Origin: CAIKBL01 sp964555355
Lineage (GTDB): Bacteria; Pseudomonadota; Gammaproteobacteria; Ga0077536
Assembly (NCBI GenBank): GCA_964555355.1
Contig: CAZKRY010000010.1
Coordinates: 62,001-126,000 of the forward strand
Length of the DNA stretch: 64,000 bases
Reading direction: 5' to 3'
Numbering within the stretch: the first letter of the stretch is position 1; the number at the start of each line of letters is the position of its first letter. This document shows positions 36,041-44,297 of this stretch, piece after piece. Under the pieces are notes generated by a model, which worked only from the letters and a program-made list of their open reading frames with translations, was not told where the DNA came from and did not search any database. Both the position numbers and the translations under genes were made by a program.

Positions 36041-36121
36041 CCGTGGATTGGCCGTGAGGGTTTCCATTCTTGACTTAAGCGGTATAGTTTGACCCCACCA
36101 AAACCTTCCGCGGACTATCCT

Positions 36122-37264
36122 ATGCCCGTCATCACGTGTATCGAAGATCTGCGCCAGCTACATCGCAGACGTGCGCCGAAAGCGTTTTACGAATACGTCG
36201 ATACCGGCAGCTACACGGAAGCCACCTATCACGCGAATAGCGCCGATCTCGCCGCGCTGAAGCTACGACAACGCGTGGCGGTGAATGTCGACGAACGTTC
36301 TACCGCATCACTGATGCTCGGTCAGCCGGTAACCTTACCGACCGCACTCGCGCCGGTTGGTATTACGGGAATGCAATGGGCGGATGGGGAAATCTTGGCG
36401 GCGCGTGCGGCGGAACGGTTTGGCGTACCGTTTACTTTATCGACGATGAGCGTGTGTTCCATTGAAGACGTTGCCGCGGCGACGCAGAAACCATTTTGGT
36501 TTCAACTTTATGTCATGCGCGATCGCGATTTCATCAAACGCTTGATCGGCCGTGCGAAAGCGGCCGGCTGTTCCGCGTTGGTATTGACGCTCGACTTACA
36601 GATCCTCGCGCAGCGCCATCGTGACTTGAAAAATGGCATGACCGTGCCGCCGCGGATGACGCTTGGCAATCTCATCGATCTTATGTGTAAGCCGCGATGG
36701 CTACTGAACATGGCCCGCGCCAAACGTCGGGGCTTTGGCAATCTCGCGGGTCACATCAAGATGTCGGATGATGTTTTTTCGCTGTCGAAGTGGACGGCCT
36801 CACAATTTGATCCGACTTTGTCATGGGCCGATGTGGAATGGGTCAAAAACGAATGGGGCGGCAAGCTCGTTTTAAAAGGCATCCAAGACGTCGAGGATGC
36901 GCGCATGGCGGTCAAGGTCGGTGCTGATGCACTGGTGGTGAGCAATCATGGCGGGCGACAGCTGGATGGCGCGTTATCGTCAATCCGCGCTTTGCCGCCG
37001 ATCGTCGAGGCGGTCGGTGATCGCATCGAAGTGTGGATGGATGGTGGCATTCGGACGGGTCAGGACTTGGTGCGTACTCTTGCGCTGGGCGCAAAAGGAA
37101 CCTTGATCGGCCGCGCCTACAATTTCGGCTTGGGCGCGTTGGGCGAACCCGGCGTCACCACCGCATTGCAGCTCCTACAAAAGGAATTCGATACCACCCT
37201 TGCCCTCTGCGGACTACGCAACGTCAATGAGATCACGCGTGACATTGTCTTAAACCCCTACTAG
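36122..37264 (+). CDS. FMN-dependent 2-hydroxyacid dehydrogenase/oxidase
   Basis: An alpha-hydroxyacid-oxidising TIM barrel of 380 residues (ATG at 36122; an upstream in-frame TTG at 36089 is less likely). The catalytic His and flavin-binding stretch is VVSNHGGRQLDG, the substrate-binding Arg is in the same block, and WMDGGIRTGQDL precedes the phosphate-binding GRAYNFGL. A substrate Tyr lies in FYEYVDTGSY. Members include L-lactate dehydrogenase (LldD), mandelate dehydrogenase and glycolate oxidase; the specificity cannot be read here. It may oxidise a hydroxyacid from ring opening. Confidence 0.9.
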   Translation: MPVITCIEDLRQLHRRRAPKAFYEYVDTGSYTEATYHANSADLAALKLRQRVAVNVDERSTASLMLGQPVTLPTALAPVGITGMQWADGEILAARAAERFGVPFTLSTMSVCSIEDVAAATQKPFWFQLYVMRDRDFIKRLIGRAKAAGCSALVLTLDLQILAQRHRDLKNGMTVPPRMTLGNLIDLMCKPRWLLNMARAKRRGFGNLAGHIKMSDDVFSLSKWTASQFDPTLSWADVEWVKNEWGGKLVLKGIQDVEDARMAVKVGADALVVSNHGGRQLDGALSSIRALPPIVEAVGDRIEVWMDGGIRTGQDLVRTLALGAKGTLIGRAYNFGLGALGEPGVTTALQLLQKEFDTTLALCGLRNVNEITRDIVLNPY

Positions 37265-37309
37265 ATTTTTTGGGAGATCTGTTGGTGTCTCTTTTGTGTG
37301 TTCCCCGAA

Positions 37310-37837
37310 TCAAGATGTGGCGCGTGTGATAGCAGCCATGATCATTGCTTTAGCTTCTGCCGCGTCACCCCAGCCGACAACTTTCACCCACTTCGAGCCT
37401 TCCAAGTCTTTATAGTGCTCAAAGAAGTGACGAATTTGTTGCAACGTTATTTCCGGCAAGTCCGTGTAATTGAGCACGTGTTCGTAGCGGCGGGTTAAGC
37501 GCGGCACGGGGACTGCGATGATCTTTTCGTCCCCGCCCGCCTCGTCTTGCATTTTCAATACGCCGACTGGTCGCACGGCGATAATGGCGCCCGGCGCGAT
37601 GCCGCGCTGATTCGCGATCAACACATCGCAGGGATCGCCGTCATCCGACAGGGTGTGCGGAATGAAACCGTAATTGCCCGGATAGCGCATCGAAGTATAG
37701 AGAAATCTATCGACGACCAACGCACCGGCTGCTTTATCCATTTCGTACTTGATGGGTTCGCCACCAACCGGGACTTCGACGATGACGTTGACTTCTTCCG
37801 GTGGATCACGCCCGATGGAGACGGCTTGCAAATTCAT
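37310..37837 (-). CDS. ppa: Inorganic pyrophosphatase (family I)
   Basis: A soluble Mg-dependent family I pyrophosphatase of 175 residues, the usual bacterial length. The signature is DDGDPCDVLI (acidic residues that bind metal), with EVPVGGEPIKYEMDKAAGALVVDRF at the N-terminus and YTDLPEITLQQIRHFFEHYK near the C-terminus. It hydrolyses the pyrophosphate released by acyl-CoA ligases and other synthetases. Its ATG overlaps the stop of the DUF35 gene (ATGA), placing it at the end of a ten-gene catabolic operon instead of in a housekeeping location. Whether a second copy exists in the genome cannot be told. Confidence 0.93.
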   Translation of the reverse strand: MNLQAVSIGRDPPEEVNVIVEVPVGGEPIKYEMDKAAGALVVDRFLYTSMRYPGNYGFIPHTLSDDGDPCDVLIANQRGIAPGAIIAVRPVGVLKMQDEAGGDEKIIAVPVPRLTRRYEHVLNYTDLPEITLQQIRHFFEHYKDLEGSKWVKVVGWGDAAEAKAMIMAAITRATS

Positions 37838-38253
37838 GCGCTGACCCCGGAGAACATCGGCAACTTTTGTCCTTCGGCGTGGGCGACAAAAGTGACGATA
37901 ACCGGCAAGCCAACGCGGATTGCGTCGTGCGGAACATCGATCAAATTGGAAATCATGGTAAGCCCTGCCTGTTCGGCCAACTCGATTTGCACGACGACAT
38001 ACGGCACCTTCTTAACCGCCGCCGGATGCACGGGATGGGTGACGACCGTCCAAGTCATGACTTTGCCGCGCCCGGACAACGGTGCCCAAATAAAACGGGC
38101 ATCGCTGCAATGGGTACATAACGGTGACGGATGCCAACGATACTTGTTACACGCAGAACATCGCTGCATCACGAGTTGTTCACGGTTACACGCTTCCCAA
38201 TAGGCTTCCGCGCCATACTCAGGAATTGGATACGGGAAAGATTCGCTACTCAT
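37834..38253 (-). CDS. DUF35 OB-fold/zinc-ribbon partner of thiolase-like protein
   Basis: A 139-residue protein with a zinc ribbon, CSAC (Cys32, Cys35) and CTHC (Cys46, Cys49), followed by an OB fold with GRGKVMTWTVVTHP. DUF35 proteins form complexes with thiolase-like partners; the ChsH2 DUF35 domain with Ltp2 gives a steroid side-chain aldolase, and others support acetylation of phloroglucinol-type acceptors. Its ATG overlaps the stop of the thiolase-like gene and its stop overlaps the ppa start. Partnership with the product of 38250-39422 is very likely. Confidence 0.9.
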   Translation of the reverse strand: MSSESFPYPIPEYGAEAYWEACNREQLVMQRCSACNKYRWHPSPLCTHCSDARFIWAPLSGRGKVMTWTVVTHPVHPAAVKKVPYVVVQIELAEQAGLTMISNLIDVPHDAIRVGLPVIVTFVAHAEGQKLPMFSGVSA

Positions 38254-39422
38254 GTCGTCGCTCGCAAAATCATCGCGGAGGTGGGTACCGCATTGCCGCT
38301 CGATACAAAGGCATAACGCGCGCCTTGCACCTGATTGCGCGCCGTGCCGCGGAGTTGGCGCACGGCCTCAATTGTATTCTGCATACCGTGCATATAACCT
38401 TCGGACAAATTGCCGCCGCTGGTATTAAGCGGGAGTTCTCCGTGCGGCAAGCGGAAACGACTACCGTCGCCGATGAAATCCTTGCCTTCGCCGCGCTTAC
38501 AAAATCCATAATCTTCCATCGCCATGAGCACCAGCGGGGTGAAGTGATCGTAGATGTACAGCACATCGATATCGGCATGCGTGATGCCGGCGTCGCTAAA
38601 CAAGCGCTGCGCAATAACCGTCGACTCGCTCGCCGGCGAGTCCACATCCTTCACGATCGAACGATGGTTCCACCCGCCGCCGCCCAAACCGCCGCTCGCA
38701 ATCGAGATCGGCTTTTGTTTCAAGTCACGCGCCCGCTCTGGCGTCGTCACGATGACCGCCGCGCCACCATCGGTTTCCAAACAGCAATCGAGCAGTCGCA
38801 AGGGAGTCGCTATCATCCGTGATGTTTGATGATCGTCGAGCGTCATCGGCTTGCCGTACATCATGGCGTCCGGATTCATATTCGCATGGTGCCGGCACGT
38901 CACAGCCAGCGCGCCAAAATGCCGCGACTCCGTGCCGTACAAATGCATATGCCGGCGCGCTGCAAGCGCCACCATCTGCGCCGGACTGAACAACCCATAC
39001 GGCGCGAGATAGCTCGCGGTGCCGCCCGCGCCCGCACCCGCGGCTGCTTGACCAAAACGCGGCGTGCCACGGCCCGAGCGTTCGTTCATCGCGCGGAACG
39101 CGACACAGGCTTTGGCTTGTCCGGTCGCCACCGCCATCGCCGCCAGCATCACGGTGCCCACCGGGCCACCACCGCCGCCATAAGCCACTTCCGCGAAGAA
39201 GCGCAATTGCGGCAACCGCAAATTGCGCGCGATTTCGATCGGATCGTTGTTGTCCATGGTGTACTTGCAGATCCCATCGACATCCGCCGGATTTAATCCG
39301 GCGTCAATCATCGCCGCTGAAATAGCTTCGCAGGCCAGCGCCATTTCGCTGCGGCCGGAATCTCGCGAGTACTCGGTGTGCCCAATCCCGACGATGCAGG
39401 CTTTGTCGCGTAAAGTTTCCAT
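38250..39422 (-). CDS. Thiolase-fold protein of the SCP-x/Ltp2 type (probable CoA aldolase)
   Basis: A 390-residue thiolase-fold protein (ACIVGIGHTEYSR at the N-terminus). The usual N-terminal catalytic Cys is not seen: the corresponding region reads YGGGGGPVGTVM. The C-terminal block that in true thiolases holds a catalytic His is GGNLSEGYMHGM, with Tyr343, and YIYDHFTP has Tyr291. Retro-aldolases of the Ltp2 type use conserved tyrosines and a DUF35 partner, which this gene has. It probably cleaves a beta-hydroxyacyl-CoA with a C-C break and not thiolysis. Other SCP-x-like functions remain possible. Confidence 0.85.
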   Translation of the reverse strand: METLRDKACIVGIGHTEYSRDSGRSEMALACEAISAAMIDAGLNPADVDGICKYTMDNNDPIEIARNLRLPQLRFFAEVAYGGGGGPVGTVMLAAMAVATGQAKACVAFRAMNERSGRGTPRFGQAAAGAGAGGTASYLAPYGLFSPAQMVALAARRHMHLYGTESRHFGALAVTCRHHANMNPDAMMYGKPMTLDDHQTSRMIATPLRLLDCCLETDGGAAVIVTTPERARDLKQKPISIASGGLGGGGWNHRSIVKDVDSPASESTVIAQRLFSDAGITHADIDVLYIYDHFTPLVLMAMEDYGFCKRGEGKDFIGDGSRFRLPHGELPLNTSGGNLSEGYMHGMQNTIEAVRQLRGTARNQVQGARYAFVSSGNAVPTSAMILRATT

Positions 39423-39426
39423 GCAA

Positions 39427-39960
39427 TTACTTCAAATGGGCGCCGGCCAAGGCGCCAATGATTCGGCAAGGTTCATTCCACGGATTCTTCCACCGATGCA
39501 TCGTGCCACTTTGCACCACCACATCACCGGCGGATAGTTCAGTGCGCGATCCATCGTCGAGCTCGAGCACACAGCGACCGGAGATGACATACAGCATGTC
39601 GGTGGAAGCCGAGCGATGCATTCCTGGATCGTCGGGCTTAAAATGCGATAAGAGGCCGGGAAATAATTTTTCGGCTTGGACGGCAATTTGCTCTTGGGTC
39701 AAGGAGGTATCCGGCGGCGTGCTGTCCGGCGCGAGTACAAATTCGAAAAATCGCACGCCGCCTATGGGCGGGAACCATGCGTGATGCGATGGCTCGGCGC
39801 CACTGTCTGGATACGCTTGCGCCTGATCCGAGCCCCATAGTGTCGTTAAGTACACGCCGGGCAACCCTGGCACCGCAACCCCTTCAACCTTGCCATCGTG
39901 CGCCACGATTGACTTGCCATCGGCACGATGGCCGGTAACTACTCGTCTAAACGTTGACAT
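39427..39960 (-). CDS. Cupin-domain protein
   Basis: A 177-residue beta-barrel protein. The second half is a cupin with DDPGMHRSASTDMLYVISG (metal-type His region) and the second motif AGDVVVQSGTMHRWKNP. AAGGAG before the ATG fixes the start. Single-domain cupins of this type can be isomerases, decarboxylases, dioxygenases or hydrolases, and none can be chosen from sequence. The gene lies between the P450 and the thiolase-like gene in the ten-gene operon, 18 and 4 bases away. Likely a pathway enzyme. Confidence 0.85.
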   Translation of the reverse strand: MSTFRRVVTGHRADGKSIVAHDGKVEGVAVPGLPGVYLTTLWGSDQAQAYPDSGAEPSHHAWFPPIGGVRFFEFVLAPDSTPPDTSLTQEQIAVQAEKLFPGLLSHFKPDDPGMHRSASTDMLYVISGRCVLELDDGSRTELSAGDVVVQSGTMHRWKNPWNEPCRIIGALAGAHLK

Positions 39961-39978
39961 GTGTACTCCTTCTTTTGA

Positions 39979-41214
39979 TTAATTGGCGAGTAGTCGTAAT
40001 TCGCGCAAGCCCCGGGTGCCTAAAAAAGGCAACCACTGCAGCGGATCGGGACTTAGACGTAGCCGCGGAAACTTCTTAACGATCCGCGGCACCGCAATGC
40101 CGGTTTCCAAACGCGCGAGCGGCGCGCCCAAACAAAAATGACTGCCGAAACCAAAACCCAGGTGCCGAATGTTCGGGCGCTCGAGTCGCAGTTCGTCCGG
40201 CGCCTCGAAGGCTTCCGGATCACGATTGACCACTGACAAAATCACGAAGATCCGCTGCCCGGCTCTAATACGTTGGCCTTCAAATTCAAAATCCTCGCGG
40301 GCCACGCGCACCACCGTCTTGCCCGGGCCATCGTAACGCATGAACTCTTCCAAGGCGTTTTTAATGTCGACGCGATCTTCCCGCATAAGTTTGAGTTGGC
40401 TTGGATTGCGCAACAAGGCGACGATTGAGTTTGCGATGAAATTGGCGGTGGTTTCATGCCCGCCAAATAGCATCAAGGTCAAGGTTGCCATGAGCTCCGC
40501 TTCCGATAATGCGCCATCGTCGTCGTCATGCGCGCGCACCAACGCGGTAATCAAATTATCCGCGGGCTCCGCGCGATAGCGTGCGATAAGGCCTGAAAAA
40601 TATTTCACCAACGAATCCATACCACGCGCGACACTGCCGTAGCGGCTGGGGTCGTCCAATCCGGTCGATACCAACGGCGCGACTTCCGCCGCCCAGCGCT
40701 CGAAATCTGGACGGTCTTTGACCGGTACACCCAACATTTCCGCGATAACGATCGAGGGGATCGGCGCGGCTACTTTTTCGATGAGGTCGAACTCTCCTTG
40801 CGCCGGAATTGCATCCAGCAGTTCATCGCATAATGTCTCAACCCGTTGGCGTAAGTTCGCGACCGATTGCGGCGTGAAGGCCATACTGCATAAACGGCGT
40901 AACCGCATGTGCGCAGGCTCTTCTTTGAACACCATCCAGCCGCTCAAGACCTCGAACGCCTGACGTACTAACGGATCGGTCTCGGGACCCGAAAGCTTTT
41001 TGTGAATGTAGGGCTCGATGCGATTGGGCGAGAATCGATCATCGCGCAGCGCGATCGCCGCATGCTTGTAACTGGTGATGATCCAGGAGCGGTAGCGGGT
41101 ATCCCAATACACCGGCTGCGTCGCGCGCAATTCCGCGAAATAGCCCTGCGGATCCGCGATCGCTGCCGGGCACATTAAATCGATGTCCGGAAGTGCCGTG
41201 CTTGGATTGTTCAT
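39979..41214 (-). CDS. Cytochrome P450 (bacterial class I type)
   Basis: A soluble P450 of 411 residues. The I-helix oxygen motif is LMLFGGHETTANF, the K-helix ExxR is in LEEFMRYD, and the heme loop is FGFGSHFCLGAPLARLE. Early segments MVFKEEPAHMRLRRL and FTPQSVANLR are typical of steroid- or terpene-hydroxylating bacterial families. It is unlike the CYP101-type protein at 14210. ATG at 41214 is chosen since it avoids overlap with the LLM gene and gives a normal N-terminus. It would need an external ferredoxin and reductase; none is in the window. Confidence 0.92.
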   Translation of the reverse strand: MNNPSTALPDIDLMCPAAIADPQGYFAELRATQPVYWDTRYRSWIITSYKHAAIALRDDRFSPNRIEPYIHKKLSGPETDPLVRQAFEVLSGWMVFKEEPAHMRLRRLCSMAFTPQSVANLRQRVETLCDELLDAIPAQGEFDLIEKVAAPIPSIVIAEMLGVPVKDRPDFERWAAEVAPLVSTGLDDPSRYGSVARGMDSLVKYFSGLIARYRAEPADNLITALVRAHDDDDGALSEAELMATLTLMLFGGHETTANFIANSIVALLRNPSQLKLMREDRVDIKNALEEFMRYDGPGKTVVRVAREDFEFEGQRIRAGQRIFVILSVVNRDPEAFEAPDELRLERPNIRHLGFGFGSHFCLGAPLARLETGIAVPRIVKKFPRLRLSPDPLQWLPFLGTRGLRELRLLAN

Positions 41215-41222
41215 CGCGATAC

Positions 41223-42323
41223 TCAGGCGGCCGCGGCCTGGCGCGCGGTGGTGTCCTCGCGCCAAGTTCTAAGCTCCGGCAGAATTGCCTTACCGATGAG
41301 CCGCATGCTTGCTTCGACACGCTCGAACGGCAACCCACCGTAACTCACGATTGAATTCCATTCGTAATGCCCAACGATGGCGCGACGCGCCCACAACTTA
41401 TCCAAAATCTGCTGCGGTGTGCCCCACGCTTGATGCTCAATATAGTCATTGACCGCGGCATCCAGTCCCAGCGAGTTTAAGAATTTCGCCGCATCCCCAT
41501 AAGCTTCGTAGCCTTTGATTTCTTTGTGATAGTCCTGCATGAACTCGTAATGCTTCAAGATCGATAGATAGTTCGCGGCCAAATGTTTGCGCACCAGCGC
41601 TTCCGCTCGCACCGAATCATGATCGCAATAAGAAAAATCGAGCAGCAAAGGCGCCGGTGCCGTTTTACCGTGCTGTGCTTTGAACGCGCGACGGTAGAGC
41701 TCAAAGTTCGGTAAGTGCTTATCCATCGAGAATTGCACGAAGCACATCATCTTGGCACCGAGTCGACCGACGATTTCAGAGGACTCCGGCGACATCGCCA
41801 CCGCATAAAGCCGGTCTTTGACGCTCTGCGAAGGCGCGGGTTTGATTTCCGTGCGTGGTTGCGGGAAATGAGGGCCTTGGCCTTCGATGAAACCCGTTTC
41901 GAGCGCATCAATGATCATTTTGGCGGATTCGTCAAAGCGCGAACGTGCTTCGTCCATCGGCAATCCGAAAGACGCGAACTCGTTGCGCGAAAGTCCGCGA
42001 CCAAAACCGACCAAGTAACGGCCGTTCGACATCGCATCGATGGTTGCGATTTTTTCGGCAAGCCTTATGGGTTGGGTCCACCACGGTAAGATGAGGGCAG
42101 CACTCCCGAGCTTGATATTCTGGGTACGCGCAGCGAGCCAGGTCAGAATCTGAATGTTGTCCACCGCCATTGAATACGATTCGAAATGATGCTCGGCGCA
42201 CCAGATAGCGTCATACCCCACTTCTTCGGCGAGCTCGGCGAGTCGCATCTCATGGCGGATCATCTCCGCATCCGATAGCCCTTCATGCAGGTTGGCCATC
42301 ATGATCATGTAACCATTTTGCAT
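41223..42323 (-). CDS. Luciferase-like (LLM) flavin-dependent oxygenase
   Basis: A 366-residue luciferase-fold protein. Motifs are AIWCAEHHFES, ALILPWWTQPIRLAEKIA, YLVGFGRGLSRNEF and RFDESAKMII. Its closest relative in the window is the protein at 56207. GAGGAG before the ATG supports the start. It lies between the MDR reductase and the P450 in the ten-gene operon, with gaps of 18 and 8 bases. It likely uses FMNH2 and O2 to oxidise a cyclic ketone or aldehyde intermediate, but F420 use cannot be excluded. Confidence 0.9.
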   Translation of the reverse strand: MQNGYMIMMANLHEGLSDAEMIRHEMRLAELAEEVGYDAIWCAEHHFESYSMAVDNIQILTWLAARTQNIKLGSAALILPWWTQPIRLAEKIATIDAMSNGRYLVGFGRGLSRNEFASFGLPMDEARSRFDESAKMIIDALETGFIEGQGPHFPQPRTEIKPAPSQSVKDRLYAVAMSPESSEIVGRLGAKMMCFVQFSMDKHLPNFELYRRAFKAQHGKTAPAPLLLDFSYCDHDSVRAEALVRKHLAANYLSILKHYEFMQDYHKEIKGYEAYGDAAKFLNSLGLDAAVNDYIEHQAWGTPQQILDKLWARRAIVGHYEWNSIVSYGGLPFERVEASMRLIGKAILPELRTWREDTTARQAAAA

Positions 42324-42341
42324 TTCTTACATCTCCTCGAT

Positions 42342-43346
42342 TTATATAATTTTAATCAGCCGCTTGCCGAGGTTGTCCCCGCGATAAAGCCCCGCGATGG
42401 CATCCGGCGCGTGTTCAATACCATCCAAGATTTCCTCGCGATAACGGATCAAGCCCTGTTTGACCCAGGGAGTTAATGCGGCCAACGCCTCGCCGTAACG
42501 CGACGCATAGTCGAAGATCACAAAGCCCTGCATCCGCGCGCGTTTGGTCAGCAAGACCCGTTCCACACGTGGCCCGAGCGGCGGTGGATTCCAACTTGCG
42601 ACCGACGCCGTGCCGCAGATAACGACTCTGGCATTGACGTTCAGCAGCTGCAGCACCACATCCGATATCGCACCCGCTGTGTTATCAAAATAGACGTCGA
42701 TACCGGTGGGGCAAGCCTGGCTTAGCGTGGCTTCAAAATTCTGTGCCTTGTAATCAATTGCCGCCGCGTAGCCGAACGCTTGCTCGCACAAACGCGCTTT
42801 CTCCGCGCCACCGGTGATACCGACCGAGCGGCAACCCTGCAGATTCGCGATCTGTCCAACGCACGATCCGACCGCACCCGCGGCCGTCGACACTACTACT
42901 GTTTCACCGCCGCGCGGTTGGCCGACATCCAATAAACCAAAATAGGCGGCGAGGCCATTGATCCCAAGCACACCGAGTGAGGTTGTGATGGACAAGTCAT
43001 CCGTTGGAACTTTGCGTTCAATTTGCGCGGCAGTGACGACGGCGTAGTCCTGCCAACCAAACATTCCTTTGACGAATTCGCCGACGGCATAACCTTCCAT
43101 ATTCGAGGCTTCGATGCGCCCAACCGCCAGTGCGCGCATAACAGCGCCAATCGCGACCGGCGCCGAATAATTTCCGACATCGGATACCCAACCGCGCATG
43201 GCGGGCTCAACGGAAAGGTAGTGATTGCGCACCAGGATTTCGCCGGAGCCTGGCGCCGGAATCGTGCTTTCATCGATGGAGAAATTTTCTGCCTGAGGAA
43301 TACCGATCGGGCGTGAACGTAGGATCACTTGACGATTATTGGGCAT
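42342..43346 (-). CDS. MDR family NADP-dependent reductase (CurA/PTGR-like)
   Basis: A 334-residue zinc-independent medium-chain reductase. It opens with NRQVILRSRPIGIPQAENFSI, typical of the prostaglandin reductase/CurA group, and has the NADP-binding stretch VVVSTAAGAVGSCVGQIA. The segment VYFDNTAGAISDVVLQLLN and the C-terminal NLGKRLIKI are also typical. Members reduce the C=C bond of enones and enals. It fits a step after dehydrogenation of a cyclic ketone. It follows the cytochrome-oxidase-subunit-IV-like gene by 12 bases in the same operon. Confidence 0.9.
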   Translation of the reverse strand: MPNNRQVILRSRPIGIPQAENFSIDESTIPAPGSGEILVRNHYLSVEPAMRGWVSDVGNYSAPVAIGAVMRALAVGRIEASNMEGYAVGEFVKGMFGWQDYAVVTAAQIERKVPTDDLSITTSLGVLGINGLAAYFGLLDVGQPRGGETVVVSTAAGAVGSCVGQIANLQGCRSVGITGGAEKARLCEQAFGYAAAIDYKAQNFEATLSQACPTGIDVYFDNTAGAISDVVLQLLNVNARVVICGTASVASWNPPPLGPRVERVLLTKRARMQGFVIFDYASRYGEALAALTPWVKQGLIRYREEILDGIEHAPDAIAGLYRGDNLGKRLIKII

Positions 43347-43358
43347 GGCGAGGTTCCG

Positions 43359-43640
43359 TTATTCGAATCGCGCAAGGGTCACATAGTGCCCGATCGCGAT
43401 AATCGCGGCGACCACGAAATTCCATGTTTCGTAGAGAAAACGCCAATTGCCTGGGGCATGGGTCGCTTCCATAAAGTGCACGATGACGAGCCGCGATTTA
43501 AACGCGGCGATGATCACAATCGCGAGCACCGACAGCGAACCCAAGAGATGGCCTTCGAATACCACCAGCGAGACCAAAGTCATGGCGATTAGGGCGGCCC
43601 AGACGAGGCGTGGGATCGCACTTTGTTGCGAGTGGTCCAT
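43359..43640 (-). CDS. Cytochrome c oxidase subunit IV-like membrane protein
   Basis: A 93-residue protein with three predicted membrane helices, matching the prokaryotic cytochrome c oxidase subunit IV (CyoD/COX4) family: LVWAALIAMTLVSLVVFEG, LAIVIIAAFKSRLVIVHFME and YETWNFVVAAIIAIGHYV. The block FKSRLVIVHFMEATHAPGNWR is typical. Its ATG directly follows the TAA of the subunit III-like gene. No oxidase subunit I or II gene is present. Such NorF-like small subunits assist assembly or stability of heme-copper or other complexes. Confidence 0.85.
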   Translation of the reverse strand: MDHSQQSAIPRLVWAALIAMTLVSLVVFEGHLLGSLSVLAIVIIAAFKSRLVIVHFMEATHAPGNWRFLYETWNFVVAAIIAIGHYVTLARFE

Positions 43641-44237
43641 TTAGATCAGGTACAACAACGGAAAAATGAAAATCCACAGAACATCGACGTAGTGCCAGAA
43701 AAGTCCAACGTTTTCGATGCCAACCACATAACCGCTGTGCGCGTTCTCGCAGGCGGCACTGCGGCGGCGGAACGAATTGATAAAGATCATGCCGGCCACC
43801 ACATGCAGAAAATGCACGAACGTAATGAAAAAATAGAATGAGAAAAACGGATTGGTCGCCGGGCCGAAGCCAGCCAGGATCTTCGTGCGATATTCGATAA
43901 ACTTACTGACACCAAATACCACGCCGCAAACTAGCGCGAGCATAAGCCGCACCGAAACTTCGCGCGCGGCACCGCGTCGCGCGGCGTGCACCGCTTCCAC
44001 CACCAGCCAAGAGCTCGTTAATAACACCAACGTATTAACCAGTCCAAACCACTCGTTTAAGTGCGCTTGAGACGAATCAAACAGCGCGTAAGAACCCAGC
44101 CGCTCGGTCATGAACACAAAGAAAATGAGACCGAAGATCACCATGTCGATAAACACGAAGATCCATAGGCCTTCGGTGCCAACGTGGCGCGAGGCGGTGC
44201 GCGACTCTGGCGTGGTCGCGTCGTGAGGTACGTGCAT
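43641..44237 (-). CDS. Cytochrome c oxidase subunit III/NorE-like membrane protein
   Basis: A 198-residue protein with five predicted membrane helices, shorter than a full subunit III (about 260). It matches the NorE/COX3 family: GTEGLWIFVFIDMVIFGLIFF, then FFITFVHFLHVVAGMIF and the C-terminal GLFWHYVDVLWIFIFPLLYL. These conserved glutamate and histidine positions are typical of subunit III. It forms a pair with the subunit IV-like gene. No catalytic oxidase subunit is nearby, so this is an orphan pair in a P450/LLM operon. Confidence 0.88.
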   Translation of the reverse strand: MHVPHDATTPESRTASRHVGTEGLWIFVFIDMVIFGLIFFVFMTERLGSYALFDSSQAHLNEWFGLVNTLVLLTSSWLVVEAVHAARRGAAREVSVRLMLALVCGVVFGVSKFIEYRTKILAGFGPATNPFFSFYFFITFVHFLHVVAGMIFINSFRRRSAACENAHSGYVVGIENVGLFWHYVDVLWIFIFPLLYLI

Positions 44238-44297
44238 GAGTCAACCGCTGGCGACGGACATCAAGTCCATCGCCAGATTTAGGTGCAGCAAGAGAGC

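Noticed and set aside
37547..38822. Long plus-strand frames opposite ppa, DUF35 and the thiolase-like gene
   Set aside because: No family resemblance; the minus-strand genes have motifs, coupled starts and good ribosome binding sites.
43359..44237. A terminal oxidase operon
   Set aside because: Subunits III and IV are present, but no subunit I or II, heme A or copper assembly genes are nearby.
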